From contig NZ_CP023701.1 of assembly GCF_008704535.1 (NCBI RefSeq), positions 992,001-1,056,000 on the forward strand: a stretch of DNA of 64,000 bases, given 5' to 3'. A program made the translations under genes and the position numbers. The stretch is from Streptomyces subrutilus (GTDB taxonomy: Bacteria > Actinomycetota > Actinomycetes > Streptomycetales > Streptomycetaceae). This document shows, one piece after another, positions 7,930 through 17,578 of the stretch (the first letter of the stretch is position 1; each line of letters opens with the position of its first letter). The notes under the pieces are model-generated. The model was not told the origin of the DNA, ran no database searches, and worked only from the letters and a program-made list of their open reading frames with translations.

Positions 7930-9365
7930 GCCGGCACCGGCCCGGTGTCCTCCTCGAACGTGCGCATCCGGCGCAGCGGGGAGCAGAGCAGGACCAGCGG
8001 CGCCGCCGAGAGCGCCGCCGCGCACAGCCACAGCGCGTTCCGTACGCCGAACAGTTCACCGAGGAGACCGGCCAGCAGACCGCTGAGCGGCAGGACGCCC
8101 CACACCAGGAAGCGCATGGTGGCGGTCATCCGGCCGAGCAGGTGCGGCGGGCAGACCGTCTGCCGGTAGGTGACCTGGCAGATGTTGTAGACGGTCACAC
8201 CGGCCGACTGGACCAGGGATCCGAGGACGAACAGGCCGATGCGCCAGTCGTCGTCGGCCAGCGGCAGCAGCAGCCCGAACGGCATGGCCACCAGCAGCGA
8301 CAGCCAGGTGAGCCGGGCGGAGCCGACGGCCCGCGTCAGCCGGTCCGCGGCCGTGGCGGCGAGCACCGAGCCGATGGTGGCCGTCGTGAGGACCCAGCCG
8401 ACGGCCGCGGGCGGCAGTCCCACCGTGCGGGTGAGGAAGAGGACCTCCAGGGCCATCACGGCGCTCAGGAAGAGGTTGACGGCGGCCGTGTTCAGGGCGA
8501 TGAGCCGCAGGATGCGGTGGCCCAGGACGTAGCCGAGCCCTTCGCGGATGTCGCGCAGCAGGTGCCGGGGCGCGGCGGGCGCCGGCTTCTCCTCGCGGGC
8601 CCGGATGCTGCCGAGCAGCACCACGGAGGCCAGCGAGGTGACGGCCTGGCCGGCCAGGGTGCCGGCGGCGCCGAGCAGTTGCACGAGGAAGCCTGCGATG
8701 CCCGGACCCGCGAACTCCGCTCCCGAACGGACCGTCTCCAGCTTGGAGTTGCCGGCGATCAGGGTGTCGCGGCCGACGAGGGTCGGCAGGTAGCTCTGGT
8801 CGGCCACGTCCCCGAAGAGCCGGGCGCAGCCGAGGAGCAGGGCGACCGCGTACAGCAGCGGCATGGAGTGCAGGTCCAGCAGGTAGGCGACGGGCAGGGC
8901 GGTCAGCAGGACGGTCCGCGCCAGGTCGGCGGCCATCATCACCCGGCGGCGGCGCATCCGGTCGACCCAGGCGCCCGCGGGCAGCCCCAGCAGCAGGAAG
9001 GCCGCGTGTTCCGCGGCGGCCAGCAGGCCGGTCTGGAGGGGCGAGGCCTGCAGGGTGAGGACGGCCATCAGCGGCAGGGCGACGTAGGTGATGCTGCTGC
9101 CGAGCTCGTTGCAGATGTGCGAGGACATGAAGAGGCGGAAGTCCCGGCGCTGCCGCCGCTCCCGTGCGTCCCCGCCCTCGCCGGACGGGGCACCGGCGGA
9201 GGCGGCATCGGTCGCGGTCGCCGTCGCCGTCGCGGGATCGGTCGCGGGCACCGGCTCCGTCGCGGCGGGTCCGGGCGCGGGCTGGGGGGCGGATGCGTCG
9301 GTGGGGACGGACACGGGGGCGTTCCTCGGCTGGGCGCGGACGGTGTCCGCGGGCTGCTGGTTCAT
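7923..9365 (-). CDS. MFS exporter at end of NRPS operon (EntS type)
   Basis: A 480-residue major facilitator protein. The first about 80 residues are Ala/Thr/Pro-rich and then charged (ERRQRRDFRLFM). Roughly 12 hydrophobic segments follow, with the loops GAWVDRMRRRRVMMAADLAR and LLGRMTATMRF typical of the EntS-like exporters found in siderophore and peptide clusters. Its ATG overlaps the stop of the stand-alone adenylation gene (ATGA), so it is translationally coupled to the NRPS operon and is the best candidate exporter of that product, or a self-resistance pump. The 3' end overlaps the convergent LuxR gene by 7 bases, with no room for a terminator. Confidence 0.9.
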   Translation of the reverse strand: MNQQPADTVRAQPRNAPVSVPTDASAPQPAPGPAATEPVPATDPATATATATDAASAGAPSGEGGDARERRQRRDFRLFMSSHICNELGSSITYVALPLMAVLTLQASPLQTGLLAAAEHAAFLLLGLPAGAWVDRMRRRRVMMAADLARTVLLTALPVAYLLDLHSMPLLYAVALLLGCARLFGDVADQSYLPTLVGRDTLIAGNSKLETVRSGAEFAGPGIAGFLVQLLGAAGTLAGQAVTSLASVVLLGSIRAREEKPAPAAPRHLLRDIREGLGYVLGHRILRLIALNTAAVNLFLSAVMALEVLFLTRTVGLPPAAVGWVLTTATIGSVLAATAADRLTRAVGSARLTWLSLLVAMPFGLLLPLADDDWRIGLFVLGSLVQSAGVTVYNICQVTYRQTVCPPHLLGRMTATMRFLVWGVLPLSGLLAGLLGELFGVRNALWLCAAALSAAPLVLLCSPLRRMRTFEEDTGPVPAQ

Positions 9366-10909
9366 CGGGGGGCGAGGGCGGTCAGGGCCCGGGGGTCGAG
9401 CTTGCCGCCGGGGGTCCGCGGCAGCCGGTCCACCAGCGTCACACGGGCCGGTACGAGGTAGCCGGGCACGGTGGCCAGAAGATGACGCCGCAGTCCGTCA
9501 GGTGTGAGGTCGCTGCCGGGCAGGACGGCCGCCCACGCGGCCACCTGCGGCCCGTCGGGCGCCGTGACGGCGCGGGCGGCCACGTCGAGCACGTCGGGGT
9601 GGGCCGCCACGGCCGCCTCGACCTCCTTCAGCTCGACCCGGTGGCCGCGGATCTTGACCTGGTCGTCGGCGCGGCCGAGGAAGACCAGCGGCCCGCCGGG
9701 GGCGCGCCTGACGCGGTCGCCCGTGCGGTACATCCGCTCCCCCGGCCCGGCGGCGAACGGGTCCGCGACGAACCGCTCCGAGGTCAGCGCGGGCCGGCCG
9801 TGGTAGCCCCGGGCCAGGCAGGCGCCGGCCAGGTACAGCTCGCCGGCCGCGCCGGGGGCCGCCTCGCGCAGCTCCTCGTCCAGGACGTACGCGCGTACGC
9901 CGGGCAGCGGTTCGCCCAGCGGGATCACCTCGTCCCCCGTGAAGCCGGCCAGCTCCGCGGGGCCGGGCTCGTAGGCGGTGGCGGTGATCGTGGACTCGGT
10001 GAGGCCGTAGCAGCTGATCACCGGTGGCCCGCCCGCCGCCGACCAGCGCACCAGGTCGGCGGTGCGGCCGGCGTCGCTGCCGATGACCACGAGGCGCAGG
10101 GCCGCCGGCAGCGGCCGGGGGGCGCGCTCCACGTCCTTGGCCCACTGCGACCAGTAGGGGGTGGGGAGGTTGACGACGCTGACGCCGTGCGCGTCGAGGA
10201 AGGGCTCCAGCTCGGCGGGCGAGACCACGTTGTCCGTGACGAAGACGGCGGCGCCGCCCGTGCACCAGGTGGGCAGTGCCTCTTCCAGCGACACGTCGAA
10301 GGCGGGGGCGGCGAACTGCAGGACCCGGTCCGCCGCGCTCAGCCCGTACCGCTCGGCGAGGGTGGCGGCCTGCGCGGCGAGGCCCGCGTGGCCGACGGCG
10401 ACCGGCTTGGGCAGGCCGGTGGAGCCCGAGGTGAAGAGCACGTACGCGAGGGAGCCGGGGGCGGTGTCCGCCGGGCCGACCGGCTCCAGCGGCGCGCGGC
10501 CCGCGTCGGCGCTCCCGGTCGAGGCCCAGAACAGCTCGCGCCCGGTGCGGCGCTGCAGGGCCGCGGCCGTGTGCGCGTCGGGGGTGACGGCGTGCCGGGT
10601 GCCGGCCGTCCGCAGCAGGGTGCGCAGCCGTTCGTCGGGGGCGTCGAGGTCGGCCAGCAGCGGGGCCGCGCCGGCGTACCAGATGCCCAGCAGGCCCACC
10701 GCCCAGTGCACTCCGCGCCGTACCCCGAGCAGGACGGTGTCCTCGGGTCCGGCTCCGGCGGCGCGCAGCTCGGCGGCGACGGCCCGGGCCCGGCGGTCGA
10801 ACTGGCGGTACGTCAGCTCGCCCTCGGGACCGCGGACCGCGGTGGCCTCGGGGGTGAGGCCGGCCTGGCGCGCGATGCGCCGGGGCACGGGGGTCTCGGT
10901 GCGGGTCAT
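9362..10909 (-). CDS. Stand-alone NRPS adenylation enzyme
   Basis: A 515-residue single A domain with no carrier or condensation domain. Core motifs: [16 protein letters not shown] near 159, FDVSLEE, CYGLTES, YRTGDRVR, IRGHRVELKEVE and PGGKLD with the catalytic Lys at the end. The A3 core ends PKP where nearly all family members have PKG. The pocket read by alignment to GrsA is D-V-E-N-V-I-C-I-T. Glu at position 239 is seen in ornithine and lysine codes, so a basic amino acid is possible but unproven. Start ATG with AGGAGA 8 bases upstream. As a free A domain it must load a carrier in trans; the only carrier here without its own A domain is the T-E protein at 17575-19353. Confidence 0.9.
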   Translation of the reverse strand: MTRTETPVPRRIARQAGLTPEATAVRGPEGELTYRQFDRRARAVAAELRAAGAGPEDTVLLGVRRGVHWAVGLLGIWYAGAAPLLADLDAPDERLRTLLRTAGTRHAVTPDAHTAAALQRRTGRELFWASTGSADAGRAPLEPVGPADTAPGSLAYVLFTSGSTGLPKPVAVGHAGLAAQAATLAERYGLSAADRVLQFAAPAFDVSLEEALPTWCTGGAAVFVTDNVVSPAELEPFLDAHGVSVVNLPTPYWSQWAKDVERAPRPLPAALRLVVIGSDAGRTADLVRWSAAGGPPVISCYGLTESTITATAYEPGPAELAGFTGDEVIPLGEPLPGVRAYVLDEELREAAPGAAGELYLAGACLARGYHGRPALTSERFVADPFAAGPGERMYRTGDRVRRAPGGPLVFLGRADDQVKIRGHRVELKEVEAAVAAHPDVLDVAARAVTAPDGPQVAAWAAVLPGSDLTPDGLRRHLLATVPGYLVPARVTLVDRLPRTPGGKLDPRALTALAPR

Positions 10910-11005
10910 GGCGATGTCTCCTGGGAGGTGCGGGCGGGCTCGGCGCGGGCGGCGGGCGGGGACGCCGTGCCCGCGGGTGCGGTGCGCGGGCGGACCGGCG
11001 CCGCG

Positions 11006-14000
11006 TCAGACCTGGTCACGGGCGCGGGGACGCAGGGCCGGGCGGGCGGGAGCGGCAACGGTGGCGGCCGCGGTGGCCAGGCGGGCGGCGATGCCGGCCG
11101 GGGTGGGCGTCTCGAACAGGTCGCGGATGGTGAGGCGTGCGCCGAGTTCGGTGCCGATGCGGCCGGTGAGCCGGGTGGCCAGCAGGGAGTGGCCGCCGTG
11201 CGCGAAGAAGTCGTCGTCCATGCCCGCCTCCGCGATGCCGAGGACGGCGGCGAAGATCGCGCAGACGGCATTCTCGGCGGGGGTGTCGGGGAGCCGGCCG
11301 GCGGGCCGGTGGACGGCGGCCGGGTCGGGCAGCGCCTTGCGGTCCAGCTTGCCGTTGACGGTGAGCGGGAAGGCGGGCAGGTGCAGGAAGAGCGACGGGA
11401 CCATGTAGTTGGGCAGGTTCCGGCCGAGCTCCGCGCGCACCGCGTCGGCGGTGGGCGTGCCGGTGTAGTAGCAGACGAGCCGCTGCTGGCCGGCGTGGTC
11501 GCGGTCGACGGCGACGACGGCCTCGCCGACGCCGGGCACGGCGCGCAGCGCGGTCTCCACCTCGCCCAGTTCGATGCGGTTGCCGCGGATCTTGACCTGG
11601 TGGTCCTGGCGGCCGAGGAAGTCGAGCTGGCCGTCGGCCCGCATCCGGGCGAGGTCGCCGGTGCGGTACATGCGGCTGCCCGGTTCGGCGGCGAACGGGT
11701 CGGGGACGTAGCGCTCGCTGGTGCGGCGGGGGTCGCGCAGGTAGCCGGGACCCACGCCCGTGCCGCCGATGAAGAGTTCGCCGGGGACGCCGGGCGGGAC
11801 GGGCGCGAGGGCCGCGTCGAGGAGGTAGAGGCTGTTGTTGCGCAGCGGGCGGCCCACGGGCAGCCGACCGTGCTCCAGCTGGGCGTGCACGTCGGGGCCG
11901 ATGAAGGCGTGGGTGTTGTCGTCGGAGCATTCGGTGAGGCCGTAGGCGTTGACCAGGGCGGCCCCGGGGTGGCGCGCGTACCAGCGGGTGCACAGTTCGG
12001 GGGGCAGCACCTCGCCGTTGACGATGAACCAGCGCAGGGCGGGCAGTTCCGGCGGGCGGACCCCGGTGTCCCACAGGTCCACGGCGGCGCGTACGAACGA
12101 CGGCACGGTCTCCAGGACGGTGATGCCCCGGCGGGCGGCGTCGGCGAAGAGGGCGGAGGGGTCGCGGGCGGTGTCGCGGGACACGAGGTGGACCCGGCCG
12201 CCGGTGATGAGCGGGGCGAGCATCTGCCAGACGGAGATGTCGAAGGTGAGCGGGGCGTTCATGACGACGCGGTCGTCCTCGGTGAGGCCGAGGTCCTCGA
12301 CCTTGCCGAGCAGGTGGTTGTTCATGCCGCGTCGGTGGACCATGGCGCCCTTGGGCTTGCCGGTGGAGCCGGAGGTGAAGCAGACGTAGGCGAGCGCGTC
12401 GCGCCCGCCGGCCGGTGCCGGCCGCCGACCGGGCGCGGCGGCCGTGTCGTCGAGGACGAGGACGGGCAGCCCACCGGGGACGGCGGCGGCGATCTCCTCG
12501 GCGCGGGCGCGCTGTTCGGGGGCGGCCAGCAGCCGGGCCGCGCCTCCGGTGGCGAGGAGATCGGCGGTGCGGGTGACGGGGCCCTCGGGGTCGAGCGGGA
12601 CGTAGGCCGCGCCGGCGGCGAGGATGCCGAGGAAGGCGACGGGGACGCGGGCGGTGGGCTCGCTGAGCACGGCGACCAGGTCGCCCGGGCGCACCCCGTC
12701 GGCCAGCAGCGTCAGGGCGAGGGCGTCGGCGCGGGCGGTCAGCTCCGCGTAGCTCAGCTCCCGGCCGGTGTCGTCGGTGGCGGCGACGGCGCCGGGCCGG
12801 CGCTCCGCCTGCCGCCGTACCCGTTCGACGGCCTCCGCGTACTCCTCGTCGCGTGCGGTGTCGTTCCACTCGACCAGGACCCGGTGGCGTTCGGCGGCCG
12901 AGAGCAGGTCCACGGAGCCGGCCGGACGGGTCGGGTCGTCCGCGACGGCCGCCAGGAGCCGGGCCAGCCGGTCCAGCAGGGCCCGGGTGGACTCCCGGTC
13001 GAAGACGTCGGGCCGGTAGTCGATCTGGAGGCGCAGCCGGGTGCCCGGGATGGCGGTGAGCGAGAGGGGGTAGTGGGCGGCGTCGTGCGGGTCGACGCCG
13101 GTGACCTCCAGGCCGCCGGCGCCGAGGGCGGCCAGCCCGGCGGCGTCGACGGGGTAGTTCTGGAAGGCGACGCAGGAGTCGAAGAGCTCGCCGGCGCCCG
13201 CCAGCCGCTGGATCTCGACGAGGCCGAGGTGGTGGTGGTCGATCAGCCGCGCCTGCTCCTCCTGGAGCCGCTCGAAGAGCGCGACGAGCGGCTCGGCCGG
13301 GTCGATGCGGACCCGGACCGGCACGGTGTTGATGCACAGGCCCACGATGTCGGCGACGCCCGCCAGTTCGGGATCGCGGCCGCTGACGATGGTGCCGAAG
13401 ACGACGTCCTCCGAGCGGATCTGCTGGCCGAGCAGGAGCGCCCACGCGCCCTGGAGCAGGGTGCCGGGGGTGATCCGGTGGCTGCGCGCGAGGGCGGTGA
13501 GGCGGTCGGTGAGGTCCTCGGGGAGGTACGTCTCGACGCGGTCGGGCAGCACCGAGCCGGGCGGCGGGGAGACGGGCGCGGTGCGGGTGCCGCCGGCCAG
13601 GCCCTCCAGCGCGCCGGTCCAGGCGTCGCGGGCGGCGGCCGTGTCGCGGGTGTGCAGCCGGTCCAGGAAGGAGGCGTAGGGCGTGACCGGGCCGAGGCCG
13701 GCGGCGGAGCCGTCGGCGTGGTGCAGGGCGAGCAGTTCGCGGACCAGGACCGGCCAGGACCAGCCGTCCATCAGGATGTGGTGGTACGTCAGCAGCAGGC
13801 GGTGGTCGAGCGGGCCGGTGCGGATCAGGGTGAAGCGCAGCAGCGGGGGCCGGGCGAGGTCGAAGCGGGTGGCCCGGTCCTCGGCGAGCAGGGCGTCGAC
13901 GGCGGGGCCGCGGTCGGCCTCGGGCAGCCCGGACAGGTCCCGTTCCCGCCAGGGGGCGCGCACGCCGCGCTGGACGACCTGGGCGGGTTCGCCGGTGGCG

Positions 14001-14332
14001 CGGCGCAGGAAGCCGGCGCGGAGGTTGGCGTGCCGCTCCAGGACGGTGTCGGCGGCGGCGCGCAGCCGGGCCGGGTCGAGGGGGCCGGCCAGGTCCAGGA
14101 GCAGTTGGGCCACGTAGACGTCGCGCTCGTCCTCGTCGAACAGGGCGTGGAAGAGGATGCCGTCCTGGAGGGGGGAGAGCGGCAGGACGTCCTCGACGCG
14201 GGAACGGGCGGCGGGTGCGGGTGCGGCTGCGGCTGCGGGTGCGGGCGCGGGCGCGGCTGCGGGTGCGGGTGCGGCTGCGGGTGCGGGTGCCGGCTCGGTC
14301 TCGGCTGCGGGCGCGGGCGTGGGGTGGTTCAC
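11006..14332 (-). CDS. NRPS C-A-T module, acid-rich pocket (diamino acid predicted)
   Basis: 1108 residues: an Ala/Pro-rich N-terminal extension (about 45), a condensation domain (PLSPLQDGILFH at its start, active HHILMDG near 183), an adenylation domain ([10 protein letters not shown] near 651, NAYGLTECSDD near 795) and a carrier domain ([10 protein letters not shown] near 1043). Pocket by alignment to GrsA: D-I-W-E-I-N-A-D-D. Glu278 and the Asp pair at 330-331 make an acidic pocket suited to a cationic side chain, and the same operon carries a likely 2,3-diaminobutyrate pathway. It has no release domain, so the chain passes to another protein. GTG start with AAGGAA about 10 bases upstream, 21 bases after the preceding C-A-T gene. 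The substrate call is inference. Confidence 0.93.
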   Translation of the reverse strand: MNHPTPAPAAETEPAPAPAAAPAPAAAPAPAPAAAAAPAPAARSRVEDVLPLSPLQDGILFHALFDEDERDVYVAQLLLDLAGPLDPARLRAAADTVLERHANLRAGFLRRATGEPAQVVQRGVRAPWRERDLSGLPEADRGPAVDALLAEDRATRFDLARPPLLRFTLIRTGPLDHRLLLTYHHILMDGWSWPVLVRELLALHHADGSAAGLGPVTPYASFLDRLHTRDTAAARDAWTGALEGLAGGTRTAPVSPPPGSVLPDRVETYLPEDLTDRLTALARSHRITPGTLLQGAWALLLGQQIRSEDVVFGTIVSGRDPELAGVADIVGLCINTVPVRVRIDPAEPLVALFERLQEEQARLIDHHHLGLVEIQRLAGAGELFDSCVAFQNYPVDAAGLAALGAGGLEVTGVDPHDAAHYPLSLTAIPGTRLRLQIDYRPDVFDRESTRALLDRLARLLAAVADDPTRPAGSVDLLSAAERHRVLVEWNDTARDEEYAEAVERVRRQAERRPGAVAATDDTGRELSYAELTARADALALTLLADGVRPGDLVAVLSEPTARVPVAFLGILAAGAAYVPLDPEGPVTRTADLLATGGAARLLAAPEQRARAEEIAAAVPGGLPVLVLDDTAAAPGRRPAPAGGRDALAYVCFTSGSTGKPKGAMVHRRGMNNHLLGKVEDLGLTEDDRVVMNAPLTFDISVWQMLAPLITGGRVHLVSRDTARDPSALFADAARRGITVLETVPSFVRAAVDLWDTGVRPPELPALRWFIVNGEVLPPELCTRWYARHPGAALVNAYGLTECSDDNTHAFIGPDVHAQLEHGRLPVGRPLRNNSLYLLDAALAPVPPGVPGELFIGGTGVGPGYLRDPRRTSERYVPDPFAAEPGSRMYRTGDLARMRADGQLDFLGRQDHQVKIRGNRIELGEVETALRAVPGVGEAVVAVDRDHAGQQRLVCYYTGTPTADAVRAELGRNLPNYMVPSLFLHLPAFPLTVNGKLDRKALPDPAAVHRPAGRLPDTPAENAVCAIFAAVLGIAEAGMDDDFFAHGGHSLLATRLTGRIGTELGARLTIRDLFETPTPAGIAARLATAAATVAAPARPALRPRARDQV
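14213..14291. repeat. Degenerate hexamer repeat encoding Ala-Pro tail
   Basis: A run of GCGGGT/GCGGCT-like units. On the minus strand it encodes the Ala/Pro-rich N-terminal extension of the C-A-T synthetase. It is probably a flexible linker or docking tail, prone to length change. Confidence 0.75.
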
Positions 14333-14353
14333 GGTGGTGTGTTCCTTCTGTGG

Positions 14354-17300
14354 TCAGGCGGACTGGGTGCGCCGGGCCCGGCGGACGATCGGCGGTTCCT
14401 CGGCGGCGGCGCAGCCGGGGAGGGCGGCGGCGAGGGCGGCGACGGTCGGGCCGGTGAAGAACTGGCGGATGCCCACGGCGGCGCCGAACCGCGACCGGAC
14501 CTCCGCGAGGAGCTGGGTGGCGAGCAGGGAGTGCCCGCCGAGGTCGAAGAAGCTGTCGTGGACGCCGATGCCCTCCTGGCCGAGGACCCGCTCCCAGATC
14601 GCGCACAGGGCGCGCTCGTCGTCGGTCCGCGGCCCCTGGCGGTCCGGACCGGCGCCGGCGGCCGGGCCCGGTGCGGGCAGCGCGGCCAGGTCGGCCTTGC
14701 CGTTGGCGGTCACGGGCAGGGCGTCGAGCACGGTGATCGTCGCGGGCACCAGGTAGGCGGGCAGTTCGGCGCTCAGGTGGGCGCGCAGCGCGTGCGGGTC
14801 GGGTGCGGGGGCGCCCTCGGCGGGCACGGCGTAGCCGGCCAGGGCCGGTCCGGCCGCGGTGTCCACGACGGTGACGGCGGCCTGGCCCACCGCGGGGTGC
14901 GCGGTCAGGGCGTGTTCGATCTCGCCCGGTTCGATGCGCATGCCGCGGATCTTGACCTGCCGGTCGGCGCGGCCGAGGTACTCGACCTGGCCGGCTCCGT
15001 TCCAGCGGGCCAGGTCGCCGGTGCGGTACATCCGCGCGCCCGGGGGCCCGTACGGGCAGGCGACGAAGCGTTCGGCGGTCAGCGCGGCCCGGTCGAGGTA
15101 GCCCCGGGCGAGGCCGGCCCCGGCGATGTAGAGCTCGCCGGTGACACCGGGCGGGACGAGGCCGAGGCGGGCGTCGAGGACGTGCAGCCGGGTTCCGTCG
15201 AGCGGGCGGCCGATCGGCACCTGTCCCTCCGGCGCCTCCTGCCCCGGGCCGACGGCGAAGGTGGCCGCGAAGGTGGTGGTCTCGGTGGGTCCGTAGGCGT
15301 TGGTGACGGTGGTGTCCGGGCAGGCCTCGCGGACTCGGCGGACCATCGCGGGCGAGGCGGCCTCGCCGCCGGTCATCACCTCGCGCAGGGAGCCCAGTTC
15401 GGGCAGGCACCGGTCGGCGAGGACGTTGAACAGGGTCGCGGTGAGGAAGGTGCCGGTGACCCGCTGCGCGGCCATCAGGCGGCCCAGTTCGTCCACGTCG
15501 AGGTCGCCGGGGGGTGCGACGACGACGAGGCCGCCGTTCAGCAGCGGCACCCACAGCTCGTAGGTGGAGGCGTCGAAGGCGTGCGGGGAGCGGAACAGCA
15601 CGCGCTCGTGCGCGCCGCCCCGCCAGCGCCGGTCCGTGGCGAGGGCGACGACCTCGCGGTGCGAGACGGCCACGCCCTTGGGGGTGCCGGTCGAGCCCGA
15701 GGTGTACATCAGGTACGCGAGGGCGTCGGGGTGGCCGGCCGCCGGATCGCCGGCCGCGGCAGCGTCGTCGGGACCGGCACCGGCACCGGCACCGGGGTCG
15801 GCACCGGCGCCGTCGTCGGGCCGCAGTACGTGCCGGGGCCCGGCCGGGACCGGTGCGTGCTCCGGGGCGTCGGTGATCAGGACGGCCGCACCCGCTCCGG
15901 CGAGCACGGACTCGGTGCGGGCCCGCGGGGCGCGGGCGTCGAGCGGGAGGTAGGCCGCACCGGCCTTCAGCACGCCCAGGCAGGCGGCGATCAGACCGGC
16001 GGAGCGGTCCATCAGCACGGCGACGGCCTCGCCGGGCCGGACCCCCAGCGCACGCAGCCGGTCGGCGATCCGGTCGGCCCGATGGTCGAGGGCGGCGTAC
16101 GTGGTCTCCTCGGTGCCGCGGCGGACCGCGGGCCGGTCCGGGTGGGCGGCGGCCCGCTCCTCGAAGGCCCGGTGGACGGTGCGGGCGTCGGGGGCGGCGG
16201 GGGCGCCCTGCCAGTGCTCCAGCAGGTCGGCCCGCTCCCCCGGCAGCAGCACGTCCAGGGTGGCGATGGGCGCGTGCGGGTCGCCGACGACCGCGTCGAT
16301 CAGGTGGACGAGCCGGTCCAGGAGGCGCCGGGCGGTCGGACCGTCGAACAGGTCGCTCGCGTACTCCAGCCCCAGGGCCAGCCCCCGCGGCTCCCCGGTC
16401 GCCGGGTCGTGCAGCTCCTCGACCTCCAGGGTGAGGTCGAACTTGGCGGTGTCGGTGCGCACCGCCTCCACCTCGGTCTCCAGGCCCGCGAAGGACGGCG
16501 GGCGCTCCTCGGTGCGCTGCGCGGAGACGGCGACCTGGAAGAGCGGGTGGCGGGCGGGCGAGCGGGCCGGATTGAGTCGTTCGACGAGGGATTCGAAGGG
16601 CAGTTCCTGATGGGCGTAGGTCTCCAGGGCGGCGGACCGCACCCGGTCGAGCACCTCGGCGAAGGAGGGGTCGGCGGAGGTGTCGGCGCGCACGACCAGG
16701 GTGTTGACGAAGAGGCCCACGAGGTCGGCCAGCGCGTCGTCGTCGCGGCCGTCGACGGGACAGCCCAGCGGCAGGTCCGTGCCGGCGCCGAGCCGGGTCA
16801 GGAGGGCGGCGAAGGCGGCCTGGACCGCCATGAACGGCGTGGCCCGCCGGGACCGGGCGAGCGCCGCCAGGCCGGCGTGCGCCTCGGCGCCCGTACGGGT
16901 CTCCACCAGGGCGCCGCGGTGTCCGGCCACCGCGGGGCGCGGGCGGTCGGTGGGCAGCGCCAGTTCCTCGGGCAGGCCGTCGAGGACGTCCGCCCAGTGG
17001 GTGAGCAGCCGGGCGTGCAGGGAGGCGGCGTCGTCCGCCGCGCCCAGGACCTCCCGCTGCCACAGCGCGTAGTCCGGGTACTGGACGGGCAGTTCGGGCC
17101 AGTCGGGGTCCTGCCCGCCGCATCGGGCGGTGTAGGCGGCGGCCAGGTCGCGGACGAGGATGTTCAGGGAGAGGCCGTCGCCGGCGATGTGGTGCAGGAC
17201 CAGCAGCAGGTAGTGGTCCTCCTCCCCGTGGGTGAACAGCTCGGCGCGCAGCGGCGGTTCGGTGGAGATGTCGAGGGGCCGGGCGGCGCTGCGCGCGGCC

Positions 17301-17578
17301 AGGGCGGCGCGCTCGTCGGCCGGGCAGGCGGTGCGGGTCAGCCGCGGGGCGCCGGCGGCCGGGTCCAGGACGTGCTGGCGGGGGCGGCCGGCGTCGTCGG
17401 GGAAGACGGTGCGCAGGGCCTCGTGGCGGGTGGTGACGTCCGCGAGGGCGGCGTCCAGCGCGGCGGCGTCGAGCGGGCCGCGCAGCCGCAGTCCGGCGGG
17501 GATGTGGTAGAGCGCGCCGTCGGCGCCGTCGCGGGCGTGGAACCACAGCCGCTGCTGGGCGTGGGACAGAGGGATCAC
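14354..17578 (-). CDS. NRPS C-A-T module, aliphatic residue predicted (Ile/Val type)
   Basis: 1074 residues from GTG at 17578, which overlaps the stop of the T-E gene as GTGA with GGAG about 10 bases upstream. The frame is open further upstream, but those residues are Arg/Pro-rich shadow sequence, whereas [18 protein letters not shown] is a standard C-domain start. Condensation domain with HHIAGDG near 128; adenylation domain with [10 protein letters not shown] near 624 and [11 protein letters not shown] near 760; carrier domain with [10 protein letters not shown] near 1012. Pocket by alignment: D-A-Y-F-M-G-A-T-F, resembling Ile and Val codes such as DAFFYGITFK. It directly follows the T-E protein, so its C domain probably accepts a D-configured donor from there. 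Confidence 0.93.
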   Translation of the reverse strand: MIPLSHAQQRLWFHARDGADGALYHIPAGLRLRGPLDAAALDAALADVTTRHEALRTVFPDDAGRPRQHVLDPAAGAPRLTRTACPADERAALAARSAARPLDISTEPPLRAELFTHGEEDHYLLLVLHHIAGDGLSLNILVRDLAAAYTARCGGQDPDWPELPVQYPDYALWQREVLGAADDAASLHARLLTHWADVLDGLPEELALPTDRPRPAVAGHRGALVETRTGAEAHAGLAALARSRRATPFMAVQAAFAALLTRLGAGTDLPLGCPVDGRDDDALADLVGLFVNTLVVRADTSADPSFAEVLDRVRSAALETYAHQELPFESLVERLNPARSPARHPLFQVAVSAQRTEERPPSFAGLETEVEAVRTDTAKFDLTLEVEELHDPATGEPRGLALGLEYASDLFDGPTARRLLDRLVHLIDAVVGDPHAPIATLDVLLPGERADLLEHWQGAPAAPDARTVHRAFEERAAAHPDRPAVRRGTEETTYAALDHRADRIADRLRALGVRPGEAVAVLMDRSAGLIAACLGVLKAGAAYLPLDARAPRARTESVLAGAGAAVLITDAPEHAPVPAGPRHVLRPDDGAGADPGAGAGAGPDDAAAAGDPAAGHPDALAYLMYTSGSTGTPKGVAVSHREVVALATDRRWRGGAHERVLFRSPHAFDASTYELWVPLLNGGLVVVAPPGDLDVDELGRLMAAQRVTGTFLTATLFNVLADRCLPELGSLREVMTGGEAASPAMVRRVREACPDTTVTNAYGPTETTTFAATFAVGPGQEAPEGQVPIGRPLDGTRLHVLDARLGLVPPGVTGELYIAGAGLARGYLDRAALTAERFVACPYGPPGARMYRTGDLARWNGAGQVEYLGRADRQVKIRGMRIEPGEIEHALTAHPAVGQAAVTVVDTAAGPALAGYAVPAEGAPAPDPHALRAHLSAELPAYLVPATITVLDALPVTANGKADLAALPAPGPAAGAGPDRQGPRTDDERALCAIWERVLGQEGIGVHDSFFDLGGHSLLATQLLAEVRSRFGAAVGIRQFFTGPTVAALAAALPGCAAAEEPPIVRRARRTQSA

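Noticed and set aside
11021..11045. Possibility that the NRPS C-A-T gene is frame-shifted at its 3' end
   Set aside because: The carrier domain is complete and the stop follows at the usual distance after it.
10906..11271. Possible small gene on the minus strand between the C-A-T and free A genes
   Set aside because: Ser/Pro/Arg-rich translation overlapping the carrier domain of the C-A-T gene; no ribosome site.
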